Source of the DNA: RGIG8700 sp045648505
GTDB lineage: Bacteria; Bacillota; Clostridia; RGIG6154
Direction: 5' to 3'
Assembly (NCBI GenBank): GCA_045648505.1
Contig: JAZROD010000014.1
Location: forward strand, 1 to 36,831
DNA length: 36,831 nt
The notes below the pieces were generated by a model, which had not been told where the DNA came from, made no database searches, and saw only the letters and a list, made by a program, of their open reading frames with translations. Of this stretch, positions 13,267 to 21,667 are shown piece by piece (position 1 is the stretch's first letter; every line of letters starts with the position of its first letter). Both the position numbers and the translations under genes were made by a program.

Positions 13267-14703
13267 ATGTTTGATGTTGCAGTAATCGGTGCAGGTGTTG
13301 TAGGCGCAATGGTAGCAAGAGAGCTTACAAAATACGGACTTAAGGTTTGTGTGCTTGAAAAAGAAAATGATGTTTCAATGGGTGCTACAAAGGCAAACTC
13401 TGCCATTGTTCACGCAGGATTCGATGCGAAAGAAGGCACACTTAAAGCACTTTTGAATGTAAAAGGTTCAAAAATGATGGAACAGGTTGCCAAAGAACTT
13501 GGTGTTAAGTACAAAAGAAACGGTTCACTTGTTGTGGGCTTTGATGAAGAAGACGAAGCAACCATAAAAGAACTTTACGAAAGAGGTTGCAAAAATCAGG
13601 TAGAAGGTCTTGAAATACTTAAAAAAGAAGCAATCAAAGAATTAGAACCAAATATATCTGATAATGTAACTTGTGCTCTCTGGGCACCTACAGGTGCAAT
13701 TATCTGTCCTTATGAGCTTGCAGTTTCTGCTATTGGTAATGCTATGGATAACGGTGCAGAGCTTAAATGTAATTTCAAAGTTGAAGAAATAATCAAGAAT
13801 GCAGACGGCTACACAGTTAAATCGGAAAAAGACAGTGTTGATGCAAAAATTGTTATCAATGCGGCAGGTGTATATTCTGATGAAATTGCCCGTATGGTTG
13901 GAGACGATTCATTTAAAATAACACCTAGAAGAGGGGAATATATCCTTCTTGACAGAGAAAGCGCAGGACTTGTTACTCACACAATTTTCAGAACTCCTTC
14001 AAAAATGGGTAAGGGTATTCTTGTTTCAAATACTGTTGACAACAATATTTTACTTGGACCAACATCAGAAAATATTGAAGATAAAGAAGATAAGACAACA
14101 ACAAGCGAGGGCTTTGGCAAAATCATTAAAGAGGCATTTGAAAATGTTGATAATATCAGACTTAATCAGACAATTACTTCATTCTGCGGACTTCGTGCTG
14201 TGGGTGATAGCGGAGATTTTATTATAAATTCACCTGTTGATGGTTTTGTTAATGTTGCAGGTATTGAATCACCCGGCCTTTCATCAGCTCCTGCTATTGC
14301 GGAATATGTAAGAGAGCTTCTTGAAAAGCAGGGCGTTGAAATGAAAGAAAATAAAGATTTCAACCCAATAAGAAAGCCTATGCATTATTTCAAAGAAGCA
14401 ACCATTGAAGAAAAAAATGAAATAATCAAAAAGGATTCATCATTCGGCAAGATTATCTGCAGATGTGAAACCGTTTCAGAGGGTGAAATTCTTGAAGCGA
14501 TAAGAACAAACCCAAGACCAACTGACCTTGACGGTGTTAAGAGAAGAACAAGAGCCCAGATGGGAAGATGTCAGGGTGGTTTCTGTATGCCTTATATTGT
14601 AGAACTTCTTGCAAAAGAAATGAATGTTGCTTATGAAGATATAACAAAATTCGGTAGAAATTCAAAAATAAACACAGGTCTTACCAAGGAGGTGCAGGAA
14701 TGA
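13267..14703 (+). CDS. FAD-dependent glycerol-3-phosphate dehydrogenase, GlpA-like, with [2Fe-2S] domain
   Basis: Oxidises sn-glycerol-3-phosphate to dihydroxyacetone phosphate, passing electrons to a partner flavoprotein. The 478-residue chain starts with the FAD-binding GAGVVG (8-13) and GATKANSAIVHAGF (39-52), has a DAO-type oxidase body to about 370, and ends in a BFD-like [2Fe-2S] domain with cysteines C398, C400, C435 and C440 (CRC ... CQGGFC). This is the Clostridial two-domain form. The ATG start has GAGAGGAG upstream. It overlaps the next gene by four bases (ATGA) and is the first gene after the terminator-bearing leader. Confidence 0.9.
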   Translation: MFDVAVIGAGVVGAMVARELTKYGLKVCVLEKENDVSMGATKANSAIVHAGFDAKEGTLKALLNVKGSKMMEQVAKELGVKYKRNGSLVVGFDEEDEATIKELYERGCKNQVEGLEILKKEAIKELEPNISDNVTCALWAPTGAIICPYELAVSAIGNAMDNGAELKCNFKVEEIIKNADGYTVKSEKDSVDAKIVINAAGVYSDEIARMVGDDSFKITPRRGEYILLDRESAGLVTHTIFRTPSKMGKGILVSNTVDNNILLGPTSENIEDKEDKTTTSEGFGKIIKEAFENVDNIRLNQTITSFCGLRAVGDSGDFIINSPVDGFVNVAGIESPGLSSAPAIAEYVRELLEKQGVEMKENKDFNPIRKPMHYFKEATIEEKNEIIKKDSSFGKIICRCETVSEGEILEAIRTNPRPTDLDGVKRRTRAQMGRCQGGFCMPYIVELLAKEMNVAYEDITKFGRNSKINTGLTKEVQE

Positions 14704-15932
14704 GAGATTTAGTTATAATCGGTGGCGGTCCGGCAGGAATGAGCGCAGCTGTTGCGGCGTATGAAAGCGGAATTAAAGATATTCTCATTCTTGAAAGAGA
14801 TGAGAAGCTTGGTGGAATTCTTCAGCAGTGTATTCACAATGGATTTGGTCTTCATAAATTCGGTGAAGAACTTACAGGACCTGAATATGCTTTAAGATAC
14901 GAAGAAAAGGTTAAAGCACTTAATATTGAATGTAAAATGAATACAATGGTGCTTGATGTTACAGACAAAATAATTACTGCAACCAATAAAGAAGATGGTA
15001 TTTTTATGGTTGAAGCAAAAGCCATTATTCTTGCAATGGGATGCAGAGAACGTTCAAAAGGCGCACTTAATATTCCCGGAAGCAGACCTTCAGGCATTTT
15101 CAGTGCAGGAACTGCACAGAAGTTTGTTAATATGAAAGGCTATATGCCGGGCAAAGAGGTTGTAATTCTTGGTTCAGGCGATATCGGTCTTATTATGGCT
15201 AGAAGAATGACGCTTGAGGGTGCGAAAGTTAAAGCAGTATGCGAACTTATGCCATATTCAGGCGGTCTTATAAGAAATATAGAACAATGTCTTAACGATT
15301 TTGATATTCCTCTTAAATTAAGCCATACAGTTGTGGATATTCACGGCAATGAAAGACTTGAAGGTGTTACAATTGCAAAGGTTGACGAAAACAGAAAACC
15401 TATTGAAGAAACAAAAGAATATATCCCTTGTGATACACTTCTTCTTTCTGTTGGTCTTGTTCCTGAAAATGAGCTTACAAAGAAAGCAGGAATTGACCTT
15501 GATGCAATAACAGGCGGTGCAGTGGTGAATCAGAGCAGAGAAACATCAGTTGAAGGTGTGTTTGCCTGCGGTAATGTACTTCATGTGCACGACCTTGTGG
15601 ACTATGTATCAGACGAAGCTGAAATTGCAGGCAAAAGTGCGGCAGAATATATTAAAAATTCTGACAATAAAGATGCCGACATAAAAATTTCATGCGACGG
15701 AAAAATCAGATATACAGTTCCGCAGAAAATAACAAAACTTGAAGATGTGGAAGTATATTTCAGAGTAAGCAACATTTTTAACAATGTTAAAGTATGTGTG
15801 TATGCCGATGATAAGCTTATAAAAACAGTAAATAAGATTAAGGTTGCACCGGGAGAAATGGAAAAGGTTAAACTTTCTTGCGAAGAATTGAAAGATGTTA
15901 AGGAAATATGCTTTAAGCTGGAGGAAAAATGA
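14700..15932 (+). CDS. FAD/NAD(P)-dependent oxidoreductase of the GlpA partner type
   Basis: A 410-residue pyridine-nucleotide-disulfide-type flavoprotein. It has the N-terminal FAD motif GGGPAG (8-13), a second Rossmann fold with ILGSGDIGLIMARR (about 157-170), and the late FAD segment GVFACGNVLHVHDLVDYVSDEAEIAG (about 287-312). A C-terminal beta-rich tail of about 85 residues follows. There is no redox-active CxxC pair. It probably takes electrons from the GlpA-like protein and passes them to a nicotinamide or another carrier, replacing GlpB. Start and stop overlap its neighbours by ATGA on both sides, so translation is coupled. Confidence 0.88.
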   Translation: MRDLVIIGGGPAGMSAAVAAYESGIKDILILERDEKLGGILQQCIHNGFGLHKFGEELTGPEYALRYEEKVKALNIECKMNTMVLDVTDKIITATNKEDGIFMVEAKAIILAMGCRERSKGALNIPGSRPSGIFSAGTAQKFVNMKGYMPGKEVVILGSGDIGLIMARRMTLEGAKVKAVCELMPYSGGLIRNIEQCLNDFDIPLKLSHTVVDIHGNERLEGVTIAKVDENRKPIEETKEYIPCDTLLLSVGLVPENELTKKAGIDLDAITGGAVVNQSRETSVEGVFACGNVLHVHDLVDYVSDEAEIAGKSAAEYIKNSDNKDADIKISCDGKIRYTVPQKITKLEDVEVYFRVSNIFNNVKVCVYADDKLIKTVNKIKVAPGEMEKVKLSCEELKDVKEICFKLEEK

Positions 15933-16276
15933 AAAGAGAACTTGTTTGTATAGTATGCCCAAGAGGTTGTGCTCTTGAGGTTGAATTAAATGAAAAAGAA
16001 GTTATATCTGTTGGTGGAAATGTTTGTAAAAGGGGAGAAGCTTATGCAAAAAAAGAATGTATAAGCCCTGAAAGAACAGTTACAACAACTATGAAAACCA
16101 AAGATGGCGAAACAGTTTCTGTTAAAACAGATAAGCCAATAGCAAAAGATAAAATGTTTGAATTGATGAAAATTATCAATAAAGAAAAAGTTGTATTGCC
16201 AATTTCAGCAGGAGATGTTATAATCAAAGATGTATGTGGTTGCAACATAGTTGCAACACAAAACAAAACTGTTTAA
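15929..16276 (+). CDS. DUF1667 protein with cysteine cluster
   Basis: A 115-residue protein of the DUF1667 family, which regularly follows these two dehydrogenase genes. C7, C10, C14 and C33 (CIVCPRGC ... GNVCKRG) resemble the four-cysteine Fe-S-binding segment at the start of molybdopterin oxidoreductases; two further cysteines lie near 105-107 (DVCGC). It is probably the third, electron-carrying subunit of the complex, but no activity is established. It overlaps the upstream gene by four bases. Confidence 0.85.
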   Translation: MKRELVCIVCPRGCALEVELNEKEVISVGGNVCKRGEAYAKKECISPERTVTTTMKTKDGETVSVKTDKPIAKDKMFELMKIINKEKVVLPISAGDVIIKDVCGCNIVATQNKTV

Positions 16277-16339
16277 AATTACACACCTTGCACTGTTTTG
16301 CTCCTTTATGTACACAAAGTACACCACAGTCGCAAATCA

Positions 16340-16359
16340 GCACAATCTGTGCAATTTTT
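16340..16359 (+). terminator. Weak internal hairpin before the GDPD gene
   Basis: GCACA/TGTGC (16340-16344, 16348-16352) followed by AATTTTT. With only five base pairs it may reduce but not stop transcription into the distal genes. Confidence 0.3.
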
Positions 16360-16386
16360 CATCAGTTTAATGGTGGGGGGATGATT

Positions 16387-17136
16387 ATGGATACCATTAA
16401 AATCAATAAGAAAAATGCAGTGCTTGTGGCTCACAGAGGTTTATCTTCAATTGAGCCTGAAAACACCTTGTCTGCTTTTGTAGCGGCAGGCAACAGAAGT
16501 TATTTCGGTATTGAATGTGATGTTCATGTTACAAAGGATGGCAAATTTGTTGTAATACACGATGCAGAAACAGGCAGAGTTGCAAAAGAAAATATAAATG
16601 TTGAGGAAAGCACATTTGAAGAAGTTAGGAAAATCATTCTTGATAACTTTTCTAGGAAGGAAAAGGCAATGTTTCCTGACGAACACCTTCAAAATAGAGG
16701 AGATCTGATCATTCCTTCAATGAGCGAGTATATCAGTATCTGTAAAAAATATGATAAAAAATGCGTACTTGAAATTAAAGGTGACTGGTCTGTTGAAAGT
16801 ATAGACAAGATGATTGAAGAAATCAAAGACCTTGAATACCTTGAAAATGTGATATTTATTTCATTCGGGCTTTCAAACCTTGTTGCTTTGAGAAAAAGAT
16901 TGCCAAAGCAGAAAGCACAGTACCTTGTTTGCTCGTTTGATAAAGAGGTTCTTGAAACACTAAATAAGTATGATTTGGATCTTGATATTGCACATACAGC
17001 AATTACAAAAGAACTTGTTGAATTAGTGCATAAAAACAATCATATTATAAATTGCTGGACGGTTGACAGAGCAGAGGATGCCGAAAAATATGCAGAATTT
17101 GGTGTTGACCAGATAACAACAGAAAATTTGGAATAG
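16387..17136 (+). CDS. Glycerophosphodiester phosphodiesterase
   Basis: Hydrolyses glycerophosphodiesters from phospholipid turnover to glycerol-3-phosphate and an alcohol. The 249-residue protein has the GDPD signature: AHRG (H16), EPENT (E24), ECDVH (E43, D45) and VIHD (H58); a TIM-barrel body follows, with LEIKG and the C-terminal INCWTVD. No signal peptide or membrane domain, so it is cytoplasmic. The open frame runs back to 16234, but the first 51 codons overlap DUF1667 and are not family sequence; ATG 16387 has GGTGGGGGG at a suitable distance, while ATG 16381 is too close. It supplies substrate to the dehydrogenase encoded upstream. Confidence 0.92.
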   Translation: MDTIKINKKNAVLVAHRGLSSIEPENTLSAFVAAGNRSYFGIECDVHVTKDGKFVVIHDAETGRVAKENINVEESTFEEVRKIILDNFSRKEKAMFPDEHLQNRGDLIIPSMSEYISICKKYDKKCVLEIKGDWSVESIDKMIEEIKDLEYLENVIFISFGLSNLVALRKRLPKQKAQYLVCSFDKEVLETLNKYDLDLDIAHTAITKELVELVHKNNHIINCWTVDRAEDAEKYAEFGVDQITTENLE

Positions 17137-17144
17137 GTGAAAAA

Positions 17145-17669
17145 ATGATTATAGCTGCAGTAAGAAACGATGATGAATTTAACAGTGCGCTTTTAAGCTC
17201 AGGTAAAATAATATTTGACTTAAGTCCATCCATGCTTACTCTTGAAGATAAAATAAAAAAAGCCCATCAAAACAACAAAAAGCTTTTCATACATTTAGAC
17301 CTTGCTGAAGGAATAGGCAAGGACAGGGCAGGTGTTTGCTTTGTTAAAAAGCTTGGCGTTGACGGAATAATAAGCACAAGAGTAAGCGTTATTAAGCTTG
17401 CCCGTGAAGAAAAATTGTTTACGGTGCAAAGATTTTTCATCGTGGATTCACAATCTTTAAATACTGCAATAGAGTCTGTTAAATCATCAAAGCCTGATAT
17501 GGTGGAAATTATGCCGGGCGTGATGGAAAAAGTAATAAAATGTATTAAGGAAAAAGTAACTGTTCCTATAATCGCAGGCGGACTTATTGAAAATCAAAAA
17601 GAAATAAAGGCGGCACTTGGTGCAGGGGCATCTGCAGTGTCAACAGGAAAAAAAGAATTCTGGAGTTAA
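17145..17669 (+). CDS. glpP: Glycerol-3-phosphate-responsive antiterminator
   Basis: GlpP binds glycerol-3-phosphate and then leader RNA, allowing read-through of a terminator before glp genes; the mechanism is known from Bacillus subtilis glpD. The 174-residue length is that of the family. Typical segments are FIHLDLAEGIGKDRAGVCFVKKLGVDGIISTR, VQRFFIVDSQSLNTA, DMVEIMPGVMEKVI and PIIAGGLIENQKEI, forming a small TIM-barrel-like fold. It starts eight bases after the GDPD gene. Its probable target, a terminator-containing leader, stands at the head of its own operon at 13183-13247, so GlpP would be subject to positive feedback. Confidence 0.95.
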   Translation: MIIAAVRNDDEFNSALLSSGKIIFDLSPSMLTLEDKIKKAHQNNKKLFIHLDLAEGIGKDRAGVCFVKKLGVDGIISTRVSVIKLAREEKLFTVQRFFIVDSQSLNTAIESVKSSKPDMVEIMPGVMEKVIKCIKEKVTVPIIAGGLIENQKEIKAALGAGASAVSTGKKEFWS

Positions 17670-17671
17670 TT

Positions 17672-18463
17672 ATGAGTAAGCTTAAAAATAAAAAACTGTT
17701 TCTTCTTGATATGGATGGAACAATTTATCTGGATGACGATTTGTTTGAAGGAACAATTGAGTTTTTAGAATATGTAAAATCTATAGGCGGAAGATATATT
17801 TTTATGACAAATAATTCTTCAAAAAGTGTTGAAAAATACATAGAAAAACTTGCGTCTTTAGGTATTGAATCAACAGAAGACGACTTTTTAACTTCAACAA
17901 ATGCAACCTGCATTCATCTTAAAAAGAAGACATATAACAAAATTTATGCATTTGGCACAACTTCGTTTAAAGAGCAGCTGAAAAAAGAAGGATTTAATAT
18001 AACAGATAAGCTTGAAGACGATATTGATTGTCTTTGTATGGGGTTTGATACAGAACTCACATTCCAGAAGCTGGAAGATGCTTGTATTCTTTTAAATAAA
18101 GGCGTTGATTATATTGCAACAAATCCAGACTGGGTATGTCCTACCTGGTACGGATTTGTGCCTGACTGCGGTTCTGTGAGTGAAATGCTTTATAATGCAA
18201 CAAAAAGACGCCCTAAATTCATTGGAAAGCCTCAACCTGAAATGGCTCTTCTTGCTATGGAAAAGACAGGCTTTAAAAAAGAAGAAACTGTTGTTTTCGG
18301 TGACAGACTATACACAGATATTGCCTGTGGCGTTAATGCAGGCATAAGCTCTGTGTTTGTTTTAAGCGGAGAGGGAACAATGGAAGACCTTGAAAAGAGC
18401 GAAGTGAAGCCTGAATTTGTAAGAAAAAATATAAAAGAAATTGTTGAAGAGCTTAAAAAATAA
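17672..18463 (+). CDS. HAD-IIA family phosphatase (NagD/AraL-like)
   Basis: A 263-residue cytoplasmic phosphatase with all HAD motifs: DMDGTIY (motif I, nucleophile and acid aspartates at about 14 and 16), TNNSS (motif II, about 46-50), K at about 190 in GKPQPEM and GDRLYTDI (motif IV, about 210-217). The large C2a cap after motif II places it in subclass IIA. Such enzymes dephosphorylate sugar phosphates, glycerol phosphate or phosphoglycolate. Being last in the glycerol-3-phosphate operon, two bases after glpP, it may remove excess glycerol-3-phosphate or a toxic side product; that is inference. Confidence 0.9.
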   Translation: MSKLKNKKLFLLDMDGTIYLDDDLFEGTIEFLEYVKSIGGRYIFMTNNSSKSVEKYIEKLASLGIESTEDDFLTSTNATCIHLKKKTYNKIYAFGTTSFKEQLKKEGFNITDKLEDDIDCLCMGFDTELTFQKLEDACILLNKGVDYIATNPDWVCPTWYGFVPDCGSVSEMLYNATKRRPKFIGKPQPEMALLAMEKTGFKKEETVVFGDRLYTDIACGVNAGISSVFVLSGEGTMEDLEKSEVKPEFVRKNIKEIVEELKK

Positions 18464-18523
18464 GTAAAAACTGAATAAAAACAGAAAAAATTGAAAAAAT
18501 ATTAAAAAAATTCAAAAAAGGTA

Positions 18524-18552
18524 TTGACAAAACTGATAAAATTTGTTAAACT
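18524..18552 (+). promoter_or_regulatory. Promoter of the tRNA-Gln/tRNA-Lys pair
   Basis: A perfect TTGACA (18524-18529), a 17-bp spacer and TAAACT (18547-18552), 31 bp before tRNA-Gln. Confidence 0.8.
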
Positions 18553-18583
18553 ACTAAAGCTGTGTTGAGCGATCAGAACGCAT

Positions 18584-18658
18584 TGGGCTGTCGCCAAGGG
18601 GTAAGGCATAGCACTTTGACTGCTACATTCGCAGGTTCAAATCCTGCCAGCCCAGCCA
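18584..18658 (+). tRNA. tRNA-Gln(UUG)
   Basis: Acceptor TGGGCTG (18584-18590) pairs with CAGCCCA (18648-18654); G discriminator and encoded CCA follow. The anticodon arm TAGCA-CTTTGAC-TGCTA gives anticodon TTG. T arm GCAGGTTCAAATCCTGC. Confidence 0.96.
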
Positions 18659-18674
18659 TAGCATTTTTGAATAT

Positions 18675-18750
18675 GGGCCATTAGCTCAGACGGCAGAGCA
18701 CGTGACTTTTAATCACGGTGTCCGGAGTTCGAATCTCCGATGGCTCACCA
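18675..18750 (+). tRNA. tRNA-Lys(UUU)
   Basis: Acceptor GGGCCAT (18675-18681) pairs with ATGGCTC (18740-18746, one G-U); A discriminator and encoded CCA follow. The anticodon arm CGTGA-CTTTTAA-TCACG gives anticodon TTT. It is 16 bases after tRNA-Gln, on one transcript. Confidence 0.96.
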
Positions 18751-18805
18751 TAACGAGCAAATACGAACTCTGCATATTGTTAGAAATGTATTTGTGATAG
18801 TAATA

Positions 18806-18841
18806 AAAGGACCTTATGACATTTAGTCATAGGGTCTTTTT
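18806..18841 (+). terminator. Terminator of the tRNA pair
   Basis: A 15-bp stem with two G-U pairs (18806-18820 with 18826-18840, loop ATTTA) ending in a run of five T. Confidence 0.85.
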
Positions 18842-18881
18842 ATGTCCAAAAGGACAAAGAAATATAATCTTTTTTATGATA

Positions 18882-18907
18882 AATCCTCCAGTTTAATCCG
18901 GAGGATT
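18882..18907 (-). terminator. Hairpin after the SGNH esterase gene
   Basis: AATCCTCC/GGAGGATT (18882-18889, 18900-18907) lies ten bases beyond the stop on the minus strand. The tail has few T, so as a terminator it is weak. Confidence 0.5.
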
Positions 18908-18916
18908 AATTTAAGA

Positions 18917-19906
18917 CTAATCTAAAAATTTTAATTCTGTAAGTTTTTTACTTAATCTTTCCGCCATTAAATTGTGACCAAGCATTGAGGGATGAATTAA
19001 ATCTGTTGAAAGTTGATTTATATCGAACAAAATAGTTCTTCCATCTATGTAAATCAATTCATTGTTTTCTGATGCGATTTTTGAACACATTTGATGGTAT
19101 TCTGCAGATAGTTTTTGTTCATTTGAATTTTGAGAATAATCTCTGAAATGTGTATATGGTGAAATGAAAGCAACCTTTTTTCCCATGCTCAATGCATTTT
19201 TTACTATATATGAGGCCCTGTCATAAAATTCGTTTGAAGAAAAATTATCCATCATGTTAATGCCAAGCTCAAGCATAATGCAGTCACATTCGGCAGTTTT
19301 AATGTAGTCGCCCATTTCCTTTTCGCAGAAACATGAGCCTCCCATACCCTTGTTAAGCATCTGTGCATTTAAAAGAACTCCTGTGCGTGCAAGATATGAA
19401 AGACTGAACAAATTTGAACTTGCTCCGTGGGTTATTGATGAACCATAAGCTAAAATTGTCTTGGAAGGCACTTCTTCTTTTCTTGGAGGTCGGACTTCGC
19501 TGTATTTATCAATATCATAAATAACACCGCAAAAATCATGAGCAAAAACAACTCTCCACACATCCTTTGAATACTGCATATTGCCTTCAAGGGGATAATT
19601 GTCCAAAGGTTGTCCGTAGCTTAACTGAATTGAGCATTTTTGACCTTTTTTTACGAGTTGTCTGCTGTGTTGAAAATCACCGCGGAAAATTTCAACATAA
19701 CCGTCTTCCTCGATAGCTCCAAGAGTTATCATTGCTTCACCGACAAAGCGAATTTCACAACCTGTGGTCATTCTTGCAACATATCTGTTGAAATATTCTC
19801 TGCCGATTGTATTCAGAATGCTTTTAGGGAAACGGTAAAGTCGTATGCCATTTCCTGTTTCTTCAATTTCTTCAACGTTGAAAAGCTCAACATCATTCCA
19901 AATCAT
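18917..19906 (-). CDS. SGNH/GDSL hydrolase, cytoplasmic (two-domain carbohydrate esterase-like)
   Basis: A 329-residue protein with an N-terminal beta-rich domain (about 1-140) and a SGNH domain: YGSSITHG with Ser157, GMGGS (Gly190), GIN (Asn216) and DLIHPS with Asp302 and His305, so the catalytic set is complete. Architecture and motifs suggest deacylation of sugars or oligosaccharides. No signal peptide, so it would act on imported oligosaccharides. Its start codon lies inside the end of the sensor kinase gene (14-bp overlap), with AAAGGAGATG as ribosome site, so the esterase is translationally coupled to the two-component system and probably serves the same substrate. Confidence 0.85.
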   Translation of the reverse strand: MIWNDVELFNVEEIEETGNGIRLYRFPKSILNTIGREYFNRYVARMTTGCEIRFVGEAMITLGAIEEDGYVEIFRGDFQHSRQLVKKGQKCSIQLSYGQPLDNYPLEGNMQYSKDVWRVVFAHDFCGVIYDIDKYSEVRPPRKEEVPSKTILAYGSSITHGASSNLFSLSYLARTGVLLNAQMLNKGMGGSCFCEKEMGDYIKTAECDCIMLELGINMMDNFSSNEFYDRASYIVKNALSMGKKVAFISPYTHFRDYSQNSNEQKLSAEYHQMCSKIASENNELIYIDGRTILFDINQLSTDLIHPSMLGHNLMAERLSKKLTELKFLD

Positions 19907-21665
19907 TTATATCATCTCCTTTTATTTTAAAAGTATCGTCGTCCCTGTTTGCAGGAAGTGCTTTATCAAAAACAATTTTTATGTGTGCTCCTTTTCCCGG
20001 AACTGAATTTATATTCAGTCCACTGTCATTGTTGTAATAAAGTCTTAGCCTTGTATGAACGTTCAGTATACCGATGTGAGTTCTGCTTTGTAACTGATTG
20101 AGATTAAAATTGTCAAGGTTATATTTGATTTCTGTCAGTTTTTCCTGGGTAAAACCCTTACCGTTATCAGAAATATCGATAATTGCCTTGCTGTTATCAG
20201 GAATGGAGGAAATCACAACAACTCCGTCATCTTCAAGGTCAAACGCGTGCTTTAAAATGTTCTCAAGCAGTGGCTGGAATATCATCTTAAGGCAAGGTAT
20301 GTTAAGCAGTGAATCATCCACTTTGTTTATAATCGTAAGAGGGTGCTCGCGTCTTACATTTACAACATTAAAGTAGTCTATTGCACAATCTAAGTCCTGC
20401 TTGATGTTTGAAATTTGCACATCGTTTGAAAAATATCTGAACACCTTTGACATTGAAACTGCTATTTCTACAATTTCTCTTGCATTATATTTAAGTGCAA
20501 CACCCTGAATATGGGACATAGAGTTGTAGAGAAAATGCGGAGAAATTTGTCCTGTGAGATAAATTATCTGAGTTTCCTTCTGTAGCATTTCAGCTTCATG
20601 AAGCTTTGATAATGTATAAATATTTTTCTGATTTATGCTGTGGAGGTTTTCAAGAACCTGATTTAATACTAGAGCAATATCTTTTAATTCATCATCATAC
20701 TGGTATTGAATTCTGTAGGATACATCGTTGTCAAGTACACCAAGTGCACTTGTTTTTAGCTTGTTTATTCGTTTGATTATAATGTCATTTAAAAGCTTAA
20801 GAATAATTGTAAGAGTTATGATGTACATTATAAGCATTAAAATTACAAAAACGAGAGAGAAATTATTAAACAGAGATATACTGTTTCTTGGTCCCTGAAT
20901 GTTTAATGACCAGTCTGTATTTATGATAGGTACTGTCTTGTCAAAAAAGGCGTTTCTGTGGTTACCTGATTCAAAATAAGCTCCAAGTTCATTAGTGTCG
21001 GCGGAAAGTATTATTTTTGAATCTGCATCTATGAGTCTTAATGCAACAGTATTCACATCTATCAGATTTTGCATCATATATTTTTCAGGTGTTATTTTGT
21101 AAATTGCAACAATGAAATTATCGTAAGTGTCTGCAAGTGAATAGCTTATTTGCACAGGGTAAATGGGAGTTATATAAGCAAAATGCGGTTCATTGTTATA
21201 ATAAAATGAATAAGTATAGTAGTCTGATTCAATATTCTGTGTTTTTTGGTCTTTCAACAGGGTGCGGACAGTATCACGCAAGGGAAAGTCTTCACTTGAC
21301 ATAAAAACTTTTCCCTTGTTAACTACACAAAGCATTGCTATGTTGTTGTCACGCATTCTATAGTCGTTGACAGTATCCTGAAGAGATTTTAAATTCTTAA
21401 CATGGTCGGCGGGAGTAGCCTTGTATATTGCATGCTGAATTAAGGTGTTTGTAGAAAGTGAAACAGATATTTCAGCTACATTTTCATTAAGTTCTTCAAT
21501 AAGAGTTGCGGTATTTTGCGCAACAGAATCAAAAACAGAATATATAATTTTGTTACATTCGTAACGAAGCAGAGAATAAAGAAATATCTGAAGCACGATT
21601 ATAACACCTAAAAGCAATCCTATATACATAAAAATAAGGGATTTAATTTTTTTTAGCTTTGCCAT
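19893..21665 (-). CDS. Sensor histidine kinase, YesM/LytS-like
   Basis: A 590-residue membrane kinase: TM1 at about 9-34, an extracellular sensor domain (35-265), TM2 at about 266-292, a HAMP region (292-345) and a His_kinase domain with QISPHFLYNS (phospho-acceptor His377), PLLENILKHA (N box, 465-474) and DISDNGKGF (G box, 497-505). This family senses sugars or their binding proteins outside and controls adjacent ABC transporters. It follows the response-regulator gene by two bases. GTG/ATG alternatives are not needed: the ATG at 21665 begins the normal N-terminus. Confidence 0.95.
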   Translation of the reverse strand: MAKLKKIKSLIFMYIGLLLGVIIVLQIFLYSLLRYECNKIIYSVFDSVAQNTATLIEELNENVAEISVSLSTNTLIQHAIYKATPADHVKNLKSLQDTVNDYRMRDNNIAMLCVVNKGKVFMSSEDFPLRDTVRTLLKDQKTQNIESDYYTYSFYYNNEPHFAYITPIYPVQISYSLADTYDNFIVAIYKITPEKYMMQNLIDVNTVALRLIDADSKIILSADTNELGAYFESGNHRNAFFDKTVPIINTDWSLNIQGPRNSISLFNNFSLVFVILMLIMYIITLTIILKLLNDIIIKRINKLKTSALGVLDNDVSYRIQYQYDDELKDIALVLNQVLENLHSINQKNIYTLSKLHEAEMLQKETQIIYLTGQISPHFLYNSMSHIQGVALKYNAREIVEIAVSMSKVFRYFSNDVQISNIKQDLDCAIDYFNVVNVRREHPLTIINKVDDSLLNIPCLKMIFQPLLENILKHAFDLEDDGVVVISSIPDNSKAIIDISDNGKGFTQEKLTEIKYNLDNFNLNQLQSRTHIGILNVHTRLRLYYNNDSGLNINSVPGKGAHIKIVFDKALPANRDDDTFKIKGDDINDLE

Positions 21666-21667
21666 TT

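Noticed and set aside
16234..16386. N-terminal extension of the GDPD protein
   Set aside because: It overlaps the DUF1667 gene, is not family sequence and is Cys/Gln-rich; the good ribosome site lies just before 16387.
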